Origin: Bettongia penicillata ogilbyi
Taxonomy: Eukaryota; Chordata; Mammalia; Diprotodontia; Potoroidae
NCBI GenBank assembly: GCA_023548195.1
Contig: JAJHZJ010000808.1
Span: 5,670,889-5,734,888 of the forward strand
Length of the DNA: 64,000 nt
Direction: 5' to 3'
Shown here piece after piece: positions 25,603 through 36,400 of the stretch (positions are counted from its first letter, which is position 1; the number at the start of each line of letters is the position of its first letter). Both the position numbers and the translations under genes were made by a program. The notes under the pieces were generated by a model. That model saw nothing but the letters and a program-made list of their open reading frames with translations, ran no database searches and was not told where the DNA came from.

Positions 25603-25780
25603 CAGTGGTGTCAATCTCAAAAAGAAATGGGGCCAGTAAACTGTACAGAAAGATCCCCATGGACCACATACTGACTTTAAAAACCATACATTTGTCTTTT
25701 CTTTCTTCCTTTCTTCCTTCCTTCCTTCCTTCCTTCCTTCCTTCCTTCCTTCCTTCCTTCCTTCCTTCCTTCCTTCCTTC

Positions 25781-25823
<43 letters not shown>

Positions 25824-25943
25824 TCGGTTAATACATCAACACATTCAAATCAGATAGGAACTACATTTTAATCTGGTTCTGGTCACACTTGGGAGTGTTG
25901 TGGGCCACAAGTGTCTCACAGGTGCTCATCTGACACTTCTGGT
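25603..25943. mobile_element. hAT-like MITE carrying a microsatellite
   Basis: Ends CAGTGGTGTCAATCTC and TGACACTTCTG are imperfect inverted ends of a hAT-type non-autonomous element. The interior (ATTTTAATCTGGTTCTGG, GGGAGTGTTGTGGGCC) fits a family common in marsupials. It is expanded by the TTCC/TTTC array. Confidence 0.65.
25695..25825. repeat. (TTCC)n-(TTTC)n microsatellite
   Basis: About 20 TTCC units followed by about 12 TTTC units, ending at CTTTCGGTTAA. Confidence 0.97.
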
Positions 25944-26346
25944 CCAAGCAGTTCAATTTCTTTTTTTTCAGAGGAGGAAACTAAACTCCCTAAGAAAGGA
26001 AGTGACTTTTCCAAGGTCACAGAAAAAAGACTTCTGAAATTTAATGAAATTTAATGATGGTGCCTCTTCTAGGACTGCCTCCACTTGAACTTAAGGAGAT
26101 TTAAGGAGGGAGCTCAGCTCAAAACATCTCATTCCTCACCTGTCTACACTGAGATTAGGACTGTTCCACCAAGTCTCAGGAAGCTCATTACTGGGCTAAC
26201 CTCAGTAAGATCAAATCAGCTCTGGTCCTCTGCATAATCACCACTCTTATTACCTCTGAACAAAGAGTAGGGCCATGAATCCAAACCTCTATTTAAGGAG
26301 AGAGCTCAGCTCAGCCTTCTTGATTCTCATCTGGCTGCACACCTCT

Positions 26347-26680
26347 GGGACTTTTCTGACTTTTCCAATATGCCCTGAGTCTGGCATCTTCTCTCCCCAC
26401 TATCCCCACCCCCTTCAGCTTCCTTTTGCTGTCTTGTCTCCCTCCATTAGATTGTAAGCTCCGTGAGGACAGGAACTGTCTTTCTTTCTACTTTGGCACT
26501 TCTCTGACTTTTCCACCCTGCCCAGAGTCAGGTATCTTCTCCTCCTCCCCTCATCTTTTCAGTTTCATTTTGTGTGTTGTCTTCCATTACACTGTAAGCT
26601 CCTAGAAGGCAAGAACCGACTTTCTTTTTCTTTTAATCCCAGAGTGCCTGGCACATAGGAGTTGCTTAATAAAATTTTAT
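26347..26680 (+). repeat. Tandemly duplicated SINE/L2-tail unit
   Basis: Two ~148-bp units (from 26347 and 26495) share TTCTGACTTTTCC / CTCTGACTTTTCC, GTCTGGCATCTTCTC / GTCAGGTATCTTCTC, and TGTAAGCTCC followed by AGGACAGGAACTGTCTTTC. Only the second keeps the L2-like tail (GTGCCTGGCACATAGG, TTAATAAAATTTTATTAAC). Confidence 0.75.
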
Positions 26681-26689
26681 TAACTAACT

Positions 26690-28249
26690 ATAGACCCTCG
26701 ATGAACTGATTACCCAGAAAGGCAGTTGCTACACGTTGTACTTGCTCTGGGGCCACTTCCCCATTTGGATCCTCACATTTGGAGGTTTAACTTGGAGAGT
26801 AGAGGTTTCTAGTACTTTAGTTCCTACCAGTGTATACCCCAATAACAGTAAGCCAGTAGACATCAATTGACTTTGAGAAAAGGGATTTACTAAGAAAGTG
26901 TAGCAAAAATAGTTGATATAAAATATTACCCCCAGACTGAGGGTACACTCTCCCCTTTCACATATAATATCCCTGGGAAATAGTAGTGAGGCATAGACAT
27001 ATAAAACTCTTGTGGCCAAGCAGTACCTCCCAATTCTAGCCCTTGAAAATCCTTTTCTTTCTTTCATGAATCCTCACAAAGTTCTGCTCAGATGTAGTTC
27101 TTTGTTGGGCTCTTGAGGATCAGTGCCTTTCTACAGTCCACAGTGAGCACTTCTTTCTGTCATGAGGAGGTCACACTCCCCGATGTTGCTGCTGCCTTGG
27201 GGGACTATCTCTCCTCTCCTGCTATAGCTGCTTTCTACTGTCACACACTACCACTCTGATGGCCCCTGTTACCACCGCTAGTCACTGGTAGGATAACTGG
27301 ATTTCCCAAACTCACAAGATCATTGCCCGGACATATCTATTTTAGAATATTCATTTGCTTAAGATCAGAAAAGAATAAACACAAAGATACAGAGGTGGCC
27401 ATACGCTCCCAGGCATCAAGTCTGAGTGGGAAGATAGGGAAGGGAGACAAGGTAGCTCAGAAGTTGGCTCCCTCCTCAGCCTTGTCTTCCTCTCTACTCC
27501 CACCATCCTTTCCCCAGGGTAGACCCAGAGTCTAGGGAAGCATTTGACCCTCCCTGGGGTGCCCTCACACTTGTTCTCTGAAAGTGGCAGTGAAAACACC
27601 CCAGTAGGATACCACTCTGCCATATTCCCTCAACCCCAAGGTACCAAGTTTCAAGAAAGTTAGAGAAGGCAGGGAAGGCAAAATTTTAAGTAAAAGAAAA
27701 GGTCCCTAGAAAAGGGAACATGGAAGTTTCCCCAGGAAGCATAGACTTCTTTCAGACACTTAAGCCCTATCTCCCTTATCCTGCCTTGACTGTCACCCTG
27801 ACAGACAAGATAGTCTGAATAAAGGTGTTTTGTTTTGTTTTGTTTTAGCCCTGGGAAGATCAGCTTGTGGGTCAAGGGGAGAGAAGAAAGGTTTGCTGGG
27901 ACAGGGAAGGGTTCCCTTCCTTACCCCTAGTCCATGCCAGAACTTGCATCCCACCAACCTCAGGCTTACCCAAAGAACCCAACACCCCCATAATGGATAA
28001 GGCTCCTCTGTCTCTCCTCATCATCCTAAAAAGTTTCCCCCAGCCACATCTTCTCTCTTCTGGTGCCTTTATTCCTGAGAAGACAGTCATTGCAATCAGT
28101 TGCCCTTTAAATCTCTTATTCTGGAGCACACTTTTCATCCTTGGGCAACTGTCCTCTCGGAGACAAAGTTCCTATCATTGTACCTTAGTTAGAACTTTGA
28201 AGTCCACTTTAGCAAAAACAGAAAACGCATGAAGAGAATTAATATGAAA
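26690..28249. other. Intergenic DNA, unclassified
   Basis: Less AT-rich than its neighbours. Several frames of 70-121 codons occur on both strands, none with a recognisable domain. A (TTTTG)n run lies at 27825-27847. An old LTR is possible but I cannot show terminal repeats. Confidence 0.35.
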
Positions 28250-29560
28250 TAATGCTACAGAGATCAATTGAAACTAGATTGCGGAGGCCCCTGAATGGCA
28301 TGCTAAAGAGTTTGTACTTATTCAGGAGGCAATGGAGTATCCCTGAAGGCTTCTGAACACAAGGGAGACCTAATCAGATGTGAACATTGACCAGACTGCT
28401 TAAGGAACAGTGTGAAGGGGAGGTCAGAATGGGGGGAGGCTATGGGTGAAGAAGCTGGATCAGAAGTCATTGCAAGAGTTCAGGCAAGAATAAAGACCCT
28501 TACACTCCAAAACCCTTCTAATCGAGAGGATGGAGGCATCAATCAATCCATAGACATTTATTATGTTGCCTACTATGTTCCAGGTGCTGTGCTAAGCACT
28601 AGGGATACAAATGTGAAAAAGACAGTCCTTGCCCTGGGAGTGTTCACAATATAACAGGTAAAGACAGCACACGGAAGGGTACAAAAGGAGGCTGAAAATC
28701 TGGGAGGATTTTGGAGGGAGGGAAGATATTTGGAGGGGAGAAGGGCATGATGGCGTCCAGTCCAAAAGAGTGCAACTGGGTAGGAAAATGAAGACATGGC
28801 TGGCCTCTGATCTCTCTTTAAATGGAGGCTTTGGGAGGTGTTCTTGGCTGTGCCCTCCAACTCTCAAATCTGAGGGGAGCAGATGGCACTGAGAGTGCTG
28901 GTAAGGTATGAGTACCAAGGCTGATGCAACCTTTCAGGTCACAGGAGTGAGAAATCTGCAGCCTTGAGGCCACATGTGGCCTTCTAGGTCCTCAAGTGTG
29001 GCTTTTGGACTGAGTCTAAGTTTTATAGAACAAATCCTTTTACTGAGGAGATTTGTTGGATTCAAAGGACCGCACCTGAGGACCACATGTGGCCTCGACA
29101 CCGCAGGTTCAGGTTCCTCACACCTGTCACAGGAGTTTTCTGATAACGAGATTCCTGTGAGAATGAAGGAGTCCAGTCCAAAGCAGCACATAAGTGGGGG
29201 TAAATGAATTTCAATAGAAATAGAAGTTATAGTGAGAGGCAGATTTTGTGAAGATAAATTCAGTTTTAGCTATGTCAAGTTTGACATGTAGGTAGGTTAT
29301 CCAACAAGCAAAGCAGCTGGACATATGGAACTGGACTTCTGGGGAGAGTTTGGGCATGGAGATGCAGATTTGAGAGTCATCAACTCATAAGTTATCATTG
29401 AAGTCACAGGAAAAGATGTCTCCTAAGAAAGAGAGTAGAGAATGAGAAAAGCATCAAAGGGAGATATGTACACCTATCTGGCAAGAGAGATAAGGAATGA
29501 GTGAATGAGACTGAGTGGCCAAAAAAGTAAAAGAAGTTATCTATGTTATTGAGGGTTAAG
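28250..29560 (-). mobile_element. L2 LINE, antisense, interrupted by a MITE
   Basis: ATTTATTATGTTGCCTACTA and GTGCTGTGCTAAGCACTAGG (28558-28610) give the tail in complement. GCAGATTTGAGAGTCATCAA (29362) is the complement of an ADDSQI-type catalytic motif. GAGGCAATGGAGTATCCCTG and CAGTTTTAGCTATGTCAAG also fit. The pieces may come from more than one insertion. Confidence 0.7.
28942..29126. mobile_element. Palindromic hAT-like MITE
   Basis: Nearly the whole 185 bp folds on itself. The left part has GAGGCCACATGTGGCC and CCTCAAGTGTGGC; the right part has GCACCTGAGG then CCACATGTGGCCTCG. Ends CAGGAGTGAGAAATCTG and the complement of CAGGTTCCTCACACCTG pair as terminal inverted repeats. Confidence 0.8.
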
Positions 29561-29814
29561 TCACTTAACCTGCCCAGTACCTGAACTGTCCCATTTATAA
29601 AATGATGACAATGATACTTGCATCATGTATCAAAATTCTCTCTTTTTTTCTATCCCCTCTCCCTTCTCAAGGGATTTTATATTTGTTTGGCCTCTGTTAG
29701 GATAGGAATAGGAACTACACCTGTGATTTCACTGGTATGGGAAACTCCCAGGTAAAGATACTCTCCTTACCAAAGCAGTTTGGCCCCTTCTCTGCAGTTA
29801 CTGTCTAAGTTTCC

Positions 29815-30345
29815 TGGGGGCACTAAACAGGTTAAGTGATTTACCCATGGTTACATAAACAGTATATATCAGAGGTGAGACTCTCTATTGAAGTCATCTG
29901 GTTTTTTTTTGATGTCCTCCCATAGCAATAGGCAGCTCCTCTGTCTCACCTGATTGTATTAGGATGGCAGCACCTTTCTGGGAGGCACTGCAGATGCTTG
30001 AACTGGGCATCAGAACTGGGTTTTAATCCTGGCTCTCACAATCAGCTGTATTGGGTTATTTCCCCATTTGTAATATAACAGGAGAAAGCCTGGATGACTT
30101 TTAAGTTTCTCTTCTAATTCTAAAATGTCTGACAAAGTATCTGTAGCAAAACAGATGATGAATCTGTCTGTGCCAAGGTTATGGGTTCTTGCCAATCTCA
30201 CTTGCTGGGTATCCCTTTTCTTTCTCTGTTTCACTTCAACTTTACTTTGCTGACTCAGGATCACAGGATTTAAGAACAGAAGGAAACACTGAGATTCCCA
30301 TTCTATAGATGAGGAAACAAGTCCCAGAAAAGGAAAGTGACAGGT
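29815..30345. repeat. Cluster of MIR fragments
   Basis: 29815-29890 antisense (CAGGTTAAGTGATTTACCCA), 29990-30125 sense (GGGTTTTAATCCTGGCTCTC) and 30255-30345 antisense (ATAGATGAGGAAACAAGTCC). Confidence 0.6.
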
Positions 30346-30369
30346 ATCATTCTTATTCCAGTTTCTCAA

Positions 30370-30895
30370 GTTTGTAATCTCACCATTATCCAGAACTTCT
30401 CACTCTCATCCTCCGTATCCAATCAGTCCCCAAATCTTGGCTGTTTCTACTTACACATTATCTTTTCTATCTCACACTCTATTTCCTTCTTTCCACCTTA
30501 GTTAAGGCCCATGGCACCTTTCACCTAGATTACCACAATAGCCTAGTTGCTTCAAGTCTCTCCCCACTCCAGTCCATCTACCATTAAGCTTTCAAAGTAA
30601 TTTTTCTTAAGTACTGATTTGACCATAGGACTCCCTTGCTCAATCAACTCAAGGGATTTCCTATTGCATCTAGGATAAAATATAAACCCCTTTGCATAAT
30701 TCTTGGAACCTTATATAATCTGGCCCCAATCCATCTTTCTAGCCTCAGTGCACATTCCACCTCCTCCCACACAAACCACCCTGTTCCTTTGCGCAGGACG
30801 CTGCCTGGAAGGCACTCCTTCCTTGTCTCTCTCTCTTCTTGTAACTGGAGTTTGTTTAAGAGGCAGCTCAAACAGTGGTAGAGATACATTTGACA
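30370..30895 (+). repeat. L2 LINE 3' region
   Basis: CACCTAGATTACCACAATAG, CAAGGGATTTCCTATTGCAT, TATAATCTGGCCCCAATCC and GGCAGCTCAAACAGTGG are the conserved L2 C-terminal/3' blocks. Confidence 0.8.
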
Positions 30896-31344
30896 CTAAT
30901 AAAGTATCAAGGAAAATTTATTACAGCAGAGTTCAGAGGAATCAAACACTTTTGCCAAAATGGACCCCTACCCTCTTTTCAGGAGGAGGGAGCACTGAAT
31001 ACAGAAGTGAGATGAGGTATATACTGATAGTTCAAGACAGATCTTCCCACCAGGTCTCCATTAGGTCACCATCTTCTCTACATACCTTAGCATGATTTCC
31101 CCTCCCAAATATGCTTTGCCATAGGTCCCATGATCAGAAAATGGAGGGATATTTTATGGGGGGGGGGGGGTCTGCTCATATGTATGAGGCTCATTAAGCA
31201 AGTGCAGTGAAGAAAAGCCTTCTCCAGGTAACTCTAGGTCATTTTGCTTGGCTCATTCCAGCTAGCTATAGATTTGGATCCTTTATCAAAAACTTTGTAA
31301 TTTTCTGTGTGCCATTTGATTGGTTGAGTCTACCTGCAGCCTGT
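30896..31344. other. Intergenic DNA with a G13 run
   Basis: 31158-31170 is thirteen G in a row. The rest is unclassified. Confidence 0.5.
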
Positions 31345-32065
31345 TGGCCTTTCTTTTTTTTCTGATATCTTTTTCTTTTACTTTTCTATATTTTTTGTTA
31401 ATGCATTTGTTTTCAGTTCTCTACAATCACTTCCGTATCTTAGATATTTCCCCCTCTCTCCCTCACCTTCTCCTCAACCCTCTTCCCTCCCTCCCTGAGA
31501 AAGCATACAATCTTGTTATATATGTTCTAAAATACATTCTTATTAAATACATTTTCACCTTAGTCATGCTGCATAGAAGAATTAAAATGAATGGGAGAAA
31601 CCATAAAAACAAAACAAAACACAAGACAAAATGGTCTGCTTCATTCTGTGATCAAATTTCATACTTCTTCCTCTGGAGGTGGAAGGCACTTTGCCTCAAG
31701 AGTCCACTAAGAATTTTTTAGGTCCTTGCATTGCTGTGAAGGACTAAGTATACCAGAAAAATTACTCACATTGGGTTTGTCTGTACAAAAACTTTTCAAT
31801 TTAATGTAACCAAAATTATCCATTTTGCACTTCATAATATTCTCTCGTTTGGTCGAAAATGTCTCCATTCTCCATAAATCTGACAAATACACTATTCCTT
31901 GCTCCCCTAATTTGTTTATAGCATCAGTCTTTAGACCTAGATCATGTATCCCTTTGGACTTCATTCTGGTGTCTGGTGTCAGGCATTAGTTTATGCCCAG
32001 TTTCCGCCACAGTTATCCAGTTTTCCCAGCAATTTTTTTGTCCAAGGGTGAGTTCTTACCCCAGA
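31345..32065 (-). mobile_element. L1 3' part with internal deletion (antisense)
   Basis: 31400-31770 matches the nested L1 at 18600-18970 (TAAATACATTTTCACCTTAG, AAAATGAATGGGAGAAA). Near 31790 it jumps to an upstream ORF2 region (GACTTCATTCTGGTGTCTGG, TATCCAGTTTTCCCAGCAA). The ~1 kb between is missing. Confidence 0.8.
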
Positions 32066-32869
32066 AGCTGGGTGGCCTTCTTATTATCTAGCTTTTTCTC
32101 AGTGACTTCATCAATTAATAATTACTGTGGAAACTTAACTTTTGCTGTCTCTCACAAACACCCCCTTCTGCAGGAAGCCCTTTCTCATCCCCGCTTAGAC
32201 ACTTTGTATCTAACTACTTGATACAGAATTGCACGCATTGACCTCATACCGAGGCGGAATCTTTTTGGATGTGCCCGTGTCTCCACGATTCCCCTCCCTC
32301 GTCAGATCCCAAGCTTACTGGGCACAGGGCTGGTTTCTCTCCTAGTGTTGGCATCTCCGGTCTTGGACACAGTGTTTGGGGTAGGACAGACTTGTGGAGG
32401 GGCTGCGTGAGGGGTCACACACTAAAGTAGAAAAGGAGCTGGAGTCTAGGGATCCGGGCTTGATTCCCCACTCTGGGGGCGATTGTTACCCGTATGACCG
32501 AGGGTAAATCACACCCCCGCCGCTGGGACTCAGTCTTCCCATAGGTAAAATATAGAATTTGCCCTCGTGCCTCCCAGGACCCCTGCGGCACTTTGATTTT
32601 ATTCTTCTACCTGAGGGTTTCTGGGGTCAGTTAGGAAAGCAAACCCGCTCTGTTACCCTCCTGGAACCCCCGGATCCACCATCCCGGTCCCACTGATTTC
32701 TTCCCACACCTGGCGCTGGGGATCAGAACAAGTGCGAGGTAACTGGGTTCAAGTGAGGCAAGCTGGGGGAAGCCATGCACGGAAAACCGGAGGGCGGGAG
32801 TTCAAATTCTGCCTCTGCCAATCGGGTGGCTCGCTCCGCCTCTCGGCTTCCATTTCCTTATCCGTAACC
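32066..32869 (+). repeat. Promoter-upstream DNA with two MIR-like remnants
   Basis: 32430-32570 (AGTCTAGGGATCCGGGCTTG, GGGTAAATCACACCCCCGCC) and 32790-32870 (GAGTTCAAATTCTGCCTCTG, TCCATTTCCTTATCCGTAAC) are sense MIR-type pieces, now GC-shifted next to the CpG island. Confidence 0.5.
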
Positions 32870-33112
32870 TGTCCTCTGCCGGCTCCAGATCGAGGAGCCT
32901 AAGATCCATTTCCGGGACGGAGGGGCGCTAAGGGGGGGCGGGACAGAGGGTCTAGGTGGGCAGATCCCGCCCGCACTCCAGAACTGAACCTTCCACTTCC
33001 ACTTCCCCTCCCCCAGGGTCTCCCCAGGGTCTCCCCCGGCAGCGGGCCCGGAGCGCCAGCTAGACTTCCGGTCATGCCTCGGGGGTCGCCTGGGCCTTAA
33101 AGCCATCCCCGG

Positions 33113-33118
33113 ATGTAA
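33113..33118 (+). other. Start-stop ATG-TAA in the probable 5' UTR
   Basis: An ATG followed directly by TAA lies ~300 bp before the TMEM33 start. A second short upstream frame begins at 33074 and stops after eight codons. Start-stop elements can stall ribosomes, but this matters only if transcription begins upstream of it. Confidence 0.35.
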
Positions 33119-33275
33119 CGAAATCATTTCCGGGTTCCCGAGGTTCTGCGGCTGCCGAGCTCGGGGCTGCTGCCGGCTGGCCGGGGCGGAGAGCGGGCCT
33201 CCCTGGGCGCTCGGAGCCGCCTTCGCCGCTCCGCATCCCGCCGTCCGCACGAACCTGACCGTGGGCGCGGAGCAG

Positions 33276-33393
33276 GTATTTCCGGCCGGGCCTGGGCCGC
33301 TCGGGAGGCCCCGGGCTAGGGCCTCCCTGGGGGCGGGGGGCGGGGGGCTCGGCGCTGACTCCCGCCCCATTGCTCTCTTCTCTTCCGCCGCAG
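33276..33393 (+). other. TMEM33: Candidate 118-bp 5'-UTR intron
   Basis: AGCAG|GTATTT at 33275/33276 and a pyrimidine-rich CTCTTCTCTTCCGCCGCAG acceptor ending at 33393 would bound a short intron just before the start codon. If spliced, coding exon 1 is the second exon. Unspliced use is equally compatible with the protein. Confidence 0.4.
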
Positions 33394-33420
33394 GGTCTCC
33401 CTCTCGCGGGCTTCTCCCTC

Positions 33421-33465
33421 ATGGCGGATACGGCCCCCAACGGCCCCCAAGGGGCCGGCGCCGTG
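33421..33465 (+). CDS. TMEM33: TMEM33 coding exon 1
   Basis: Codes residues 1-15 and ends on a complete codon (phase 0) before the strong donor GTAAGT. The start context is CCCTCATGG: G at +4 but a pyrimidine at -3. This ATG is chosen because it gives the conserved MADT start and lies in the CpG island. ATGGCGG also resembles a YY1 core. Confidence 0.96.
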
Positions 33466-36400
33466 GTAAGTGCTCGGGGCGCGGGCGGGCGGCCCCGGAA
33501 GCGTGGGGATTCCGGGCCGTCCTTACGATGGAGGGCTACCGGTGGTGCTGCCCGCGCCGGTGCTGCGGCTTCCGGAATGGTCTCGTGCGGGCTTCCCGGG
33601 GAGGAGGAGTGGGAGTGGGAGTTGGGGGAGGGGGAGGAGGAGTGGGATTGGGGGGAGGGGAGGCGTCTGGTGCAGAGACCGCGGGGTAAGAGATTCCTGC
33701 CTCCGAAGTTGTTTTCCGCGTAGACGTAGGTGATCTTTACGGGCCAAAGCAGAGACCCCCGTTTTAGGACTGAAGGGGACCTCGTCTATTCTGGTCCCCC
33801 ACTTTACCTGTCGAGATTAAGTGCGGCGTGGATGGAGGGATAAGCCTCGGAAACTTGTGGCGGTGTGACCTTTGGCAAGTCACTGAACTCTCTTTGCTTC
33901 TGGAGAAGGAAAGGTGCAAACCCCTGGGACAGAGGTCCGAGGCGTGGAGGAAGGATGGGACCGGACCGGGGCCGGGATTCGAGCATTTGGGTGTATTATA
34001 TTCTGCCTCCAGCCCTTGACTCACCTCTTTAAACATGCCGTGGGTCACGGTGTCTTCCCGCTTCGGTTCTCTGATAAGCTGTGGATGTGAGGGATGCCAG
34101 CAATTCAGGATTATACCGTTTGAGAGGTTACTGCTCTGGGTAGAACGAGACACCCGCAGTTTTCAATAAAATCCGTTTCAAAGGGGAGACTTTAACTGAG
34201 TTTCAGAGGAACTTGTATGAAGCCCTTAGGGCAGCATCTTATAGCGCTCCTGGGAGTTTTCCTACTTTTGTAAGTATCAGCTATGTGTCAAGCTCAAAAG
34301 AAACAAGGATCGTTAAACCATACATAAGGGTCCTTGTGGGGTCTTAGTGACTTAGAAAAATCATGCTTGTTTATATTATTTCTTTTTTATTACATATTAA
34401 AATCAAACAGGAATTCTATTGTAATCTCATTCAGGCTGTCCTCTGGAGTGTCAGTGGGCTTAATTAGGGCTTAGACCCTCCTGTTTGACTCATCAGACCT
34501 TTTTTTCAGTATAAGGTGTGTTTCAAAAGTTTTACTGAAGGTTTAAGTTATGAAACCTTGCTATAAGCTACTAGTCCTCACTAATTAAAATTGATTTTAT
34601 TTTTTAGCTAACATCTATTTTATATCTTTCTAGTTCCCCTACCCCATTAGGGAAAAAAAGAATAACAATCCTTTGTAGTATATGCATAGTCAAAACAAAT
34701 TCCCCCATTGACTACTTTCAAAAAAATATATCTGCTTCTGTGATCAATGACGTTTCTGTCAGAAGGGAGATAACAATGTTTCATCCTTGGTAGTCTGGAA
34801 TAGTAGATGGTCATTTCAGTTCAGCTCATTTATTTGTTTTATAATGTTGCCCTATGGTATAAAGTGTTCTATTTCTACTAATTCGTTCTTCATTTTATGC
34901 AAATCTTTAAAACTGCTAGTTCTTATAATTCTGGTGTTATAGTATATATTGTTGTGGTTCTACTTACTTGCTTTCCGGGATAGGTGGACCTATTTACAGC
35001 CATACCAACAGTGCATTAGTATGCCTGCTTTCCCCTCCACTCCAACACATATCATTTGCTTTTTGTCAGCTTTGCCAATCTGATAGGTTTGAGATAAAAT
35101 CTCAGAACTGCCTTAATTTGTATTCTTTAAATTATTAGTGATATAGAGCATTTTTTCATGTGGCTATAAATAGCCTTGAGAACTGCTTGTTCATATCTTT
35201 GTAGATAGTTTCTCAATTGGGGAATGGCTTTTAGTCTTATAAACTGAAATCATGTGCTTTATAGATCTTGGAAATGAGACCTGTGTCAGGAAGGCTTGCT
35301 GCAAAGATTTTTTTTTTGCAGTTAATTCTCTTTTAATCTTTGTTTTATTGGATATAATTGTTCAAAAAATTAAATTTCATGTAATCAAAATTATCTTTTA
35401 TCTTCTGTCATCCTCTTTCTCTCTTATTTGATTATAAACTTTTTATCAATAATAGATCTGGTAGGTAATTTTTCATGTTTCTCTAATTTGTTTATGTTGT
35501 GACCTTTTATGGCTGTCATAAATCTGTTTGGAGCTTTTCTTGATATAAGTTATGAGCTGTTGGTATACATCTAATTTCTTGCACATTGTGGTCCAGTTTT
35601 CTTAGCAGTTTTTGTTAAATAAGTGAATCCTTATTCAAGTACCTGGAGTGAATACTTTGTGTTTATTGAGCACTAGGCTACTAACTTTGATTTTGTATCT
35701 TGTGTAAATTTAATCTGTTGTACTGATTGATATGTTTTTTTAATCAGTACCAAATTGTTTTGAGAAAACTCTTTTCAAATAAGCTAAACAGTTGTCCTCT
35801 AAGTATAAACCAGTAACTTAAAAAGTTGTTCCAAATTCAATTATCTCTACCCTGTAGAATAGTAAAAAATAAAATACTTAGGAAAATAGAGGCTGTAAAA
35901 CGACAATGTTTTAATTTGTGTGTCTCTTAGAGACAATTAGGTGGCAGAGTGGATAGAAGCCATGAACTCAGGAAGATCTGAGTTTGAATTTTACCTCAGA
36001 TAGTAGCCATATGACCCTGGGGAAATAACTTAGTCTTTATGAGTCTCTGTTCCTAAGCTGTCAAATGGGGGGCAACTCAACGATAACATGGGTAGAGTAC
36101 TGGGCTTGGAGTCAGGAAGATTGGACTTAGACACTAGCTGTGTGACCCTGGACAAGTCTCTTTTTTTAACTCAGTTTCTTCATCTGTATAATGGAGCTGG
36201 TAATAACACCTACCTTCCAGGCTTATTGTAAGGATCAAATGAAATGATTGTAAAGTACTGGCCCATAGTGAACGCTATAGAAATATTTGCTGTTCTTTAT
36301 TATTATTTTCCCTTATTCTATATTCATTTTTTTTTCATTAGAAACTGAAAAAGTGATGCAAAGTGGAAGTATAATTTGTGCTGATGGGGTGGAATGAAAA

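Larger units (their letters stand above)
32870..33680 (+). promoter_or_regulatory. TMEM33: TMEM33 CpG-island promoter
   Basis: The only GC- and CpG-dense block in an otherwise AT-rich window, and it contains exon 1. No TATA box is evident. ETS-type sites (CCGGAA or its complement TTCCGG) lie near 32911, 33067, 33128 and 33279. GC boxes occur around 32932-32942 and 33329-33352. This is the usual layout of a broadly expressed, dispersed-start promoter. The transcription start is not fixed by sequence; between ~33000 and 33250 is most likely. Confidence 0.85.

Noticed and set aside
25605..25871. 88-codon frame with serine/phenylalanine/leucine/proline repeats
   Set aside because: It is the TTCC/TTTC microsatellite read in one frame.
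25603..25943. 8-bp target duplication for the hAT-like MITE
   Set aside because: Flanks ATCTAGGC and GTCCAAGC match at only 5 of 8 positions, too weak to claim. The same holds for the MITE at 28942.
27323..28232. Frames of 70-121 codons on both strands
   Set aside because: No recognisable domain, codon pattern or splice structure. Possibly an old LTR, but no terminal repeats could be paired.
1..32000. Exons of PHOX2B, expected upstream in human synteny
   Set aside because: No homeodomain-like or polyalanine coding sequence seen; the gene, if syntenic, lies outside the window.
32858..33747. Several open frames of 74-170 codons on both strands around exon 1
   Set aside because: They lie in the CpG island, where stop codons are rare. 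They are proline/glycine/arginine-rich and show no domain; the real gene uses only 33421-33465 here.
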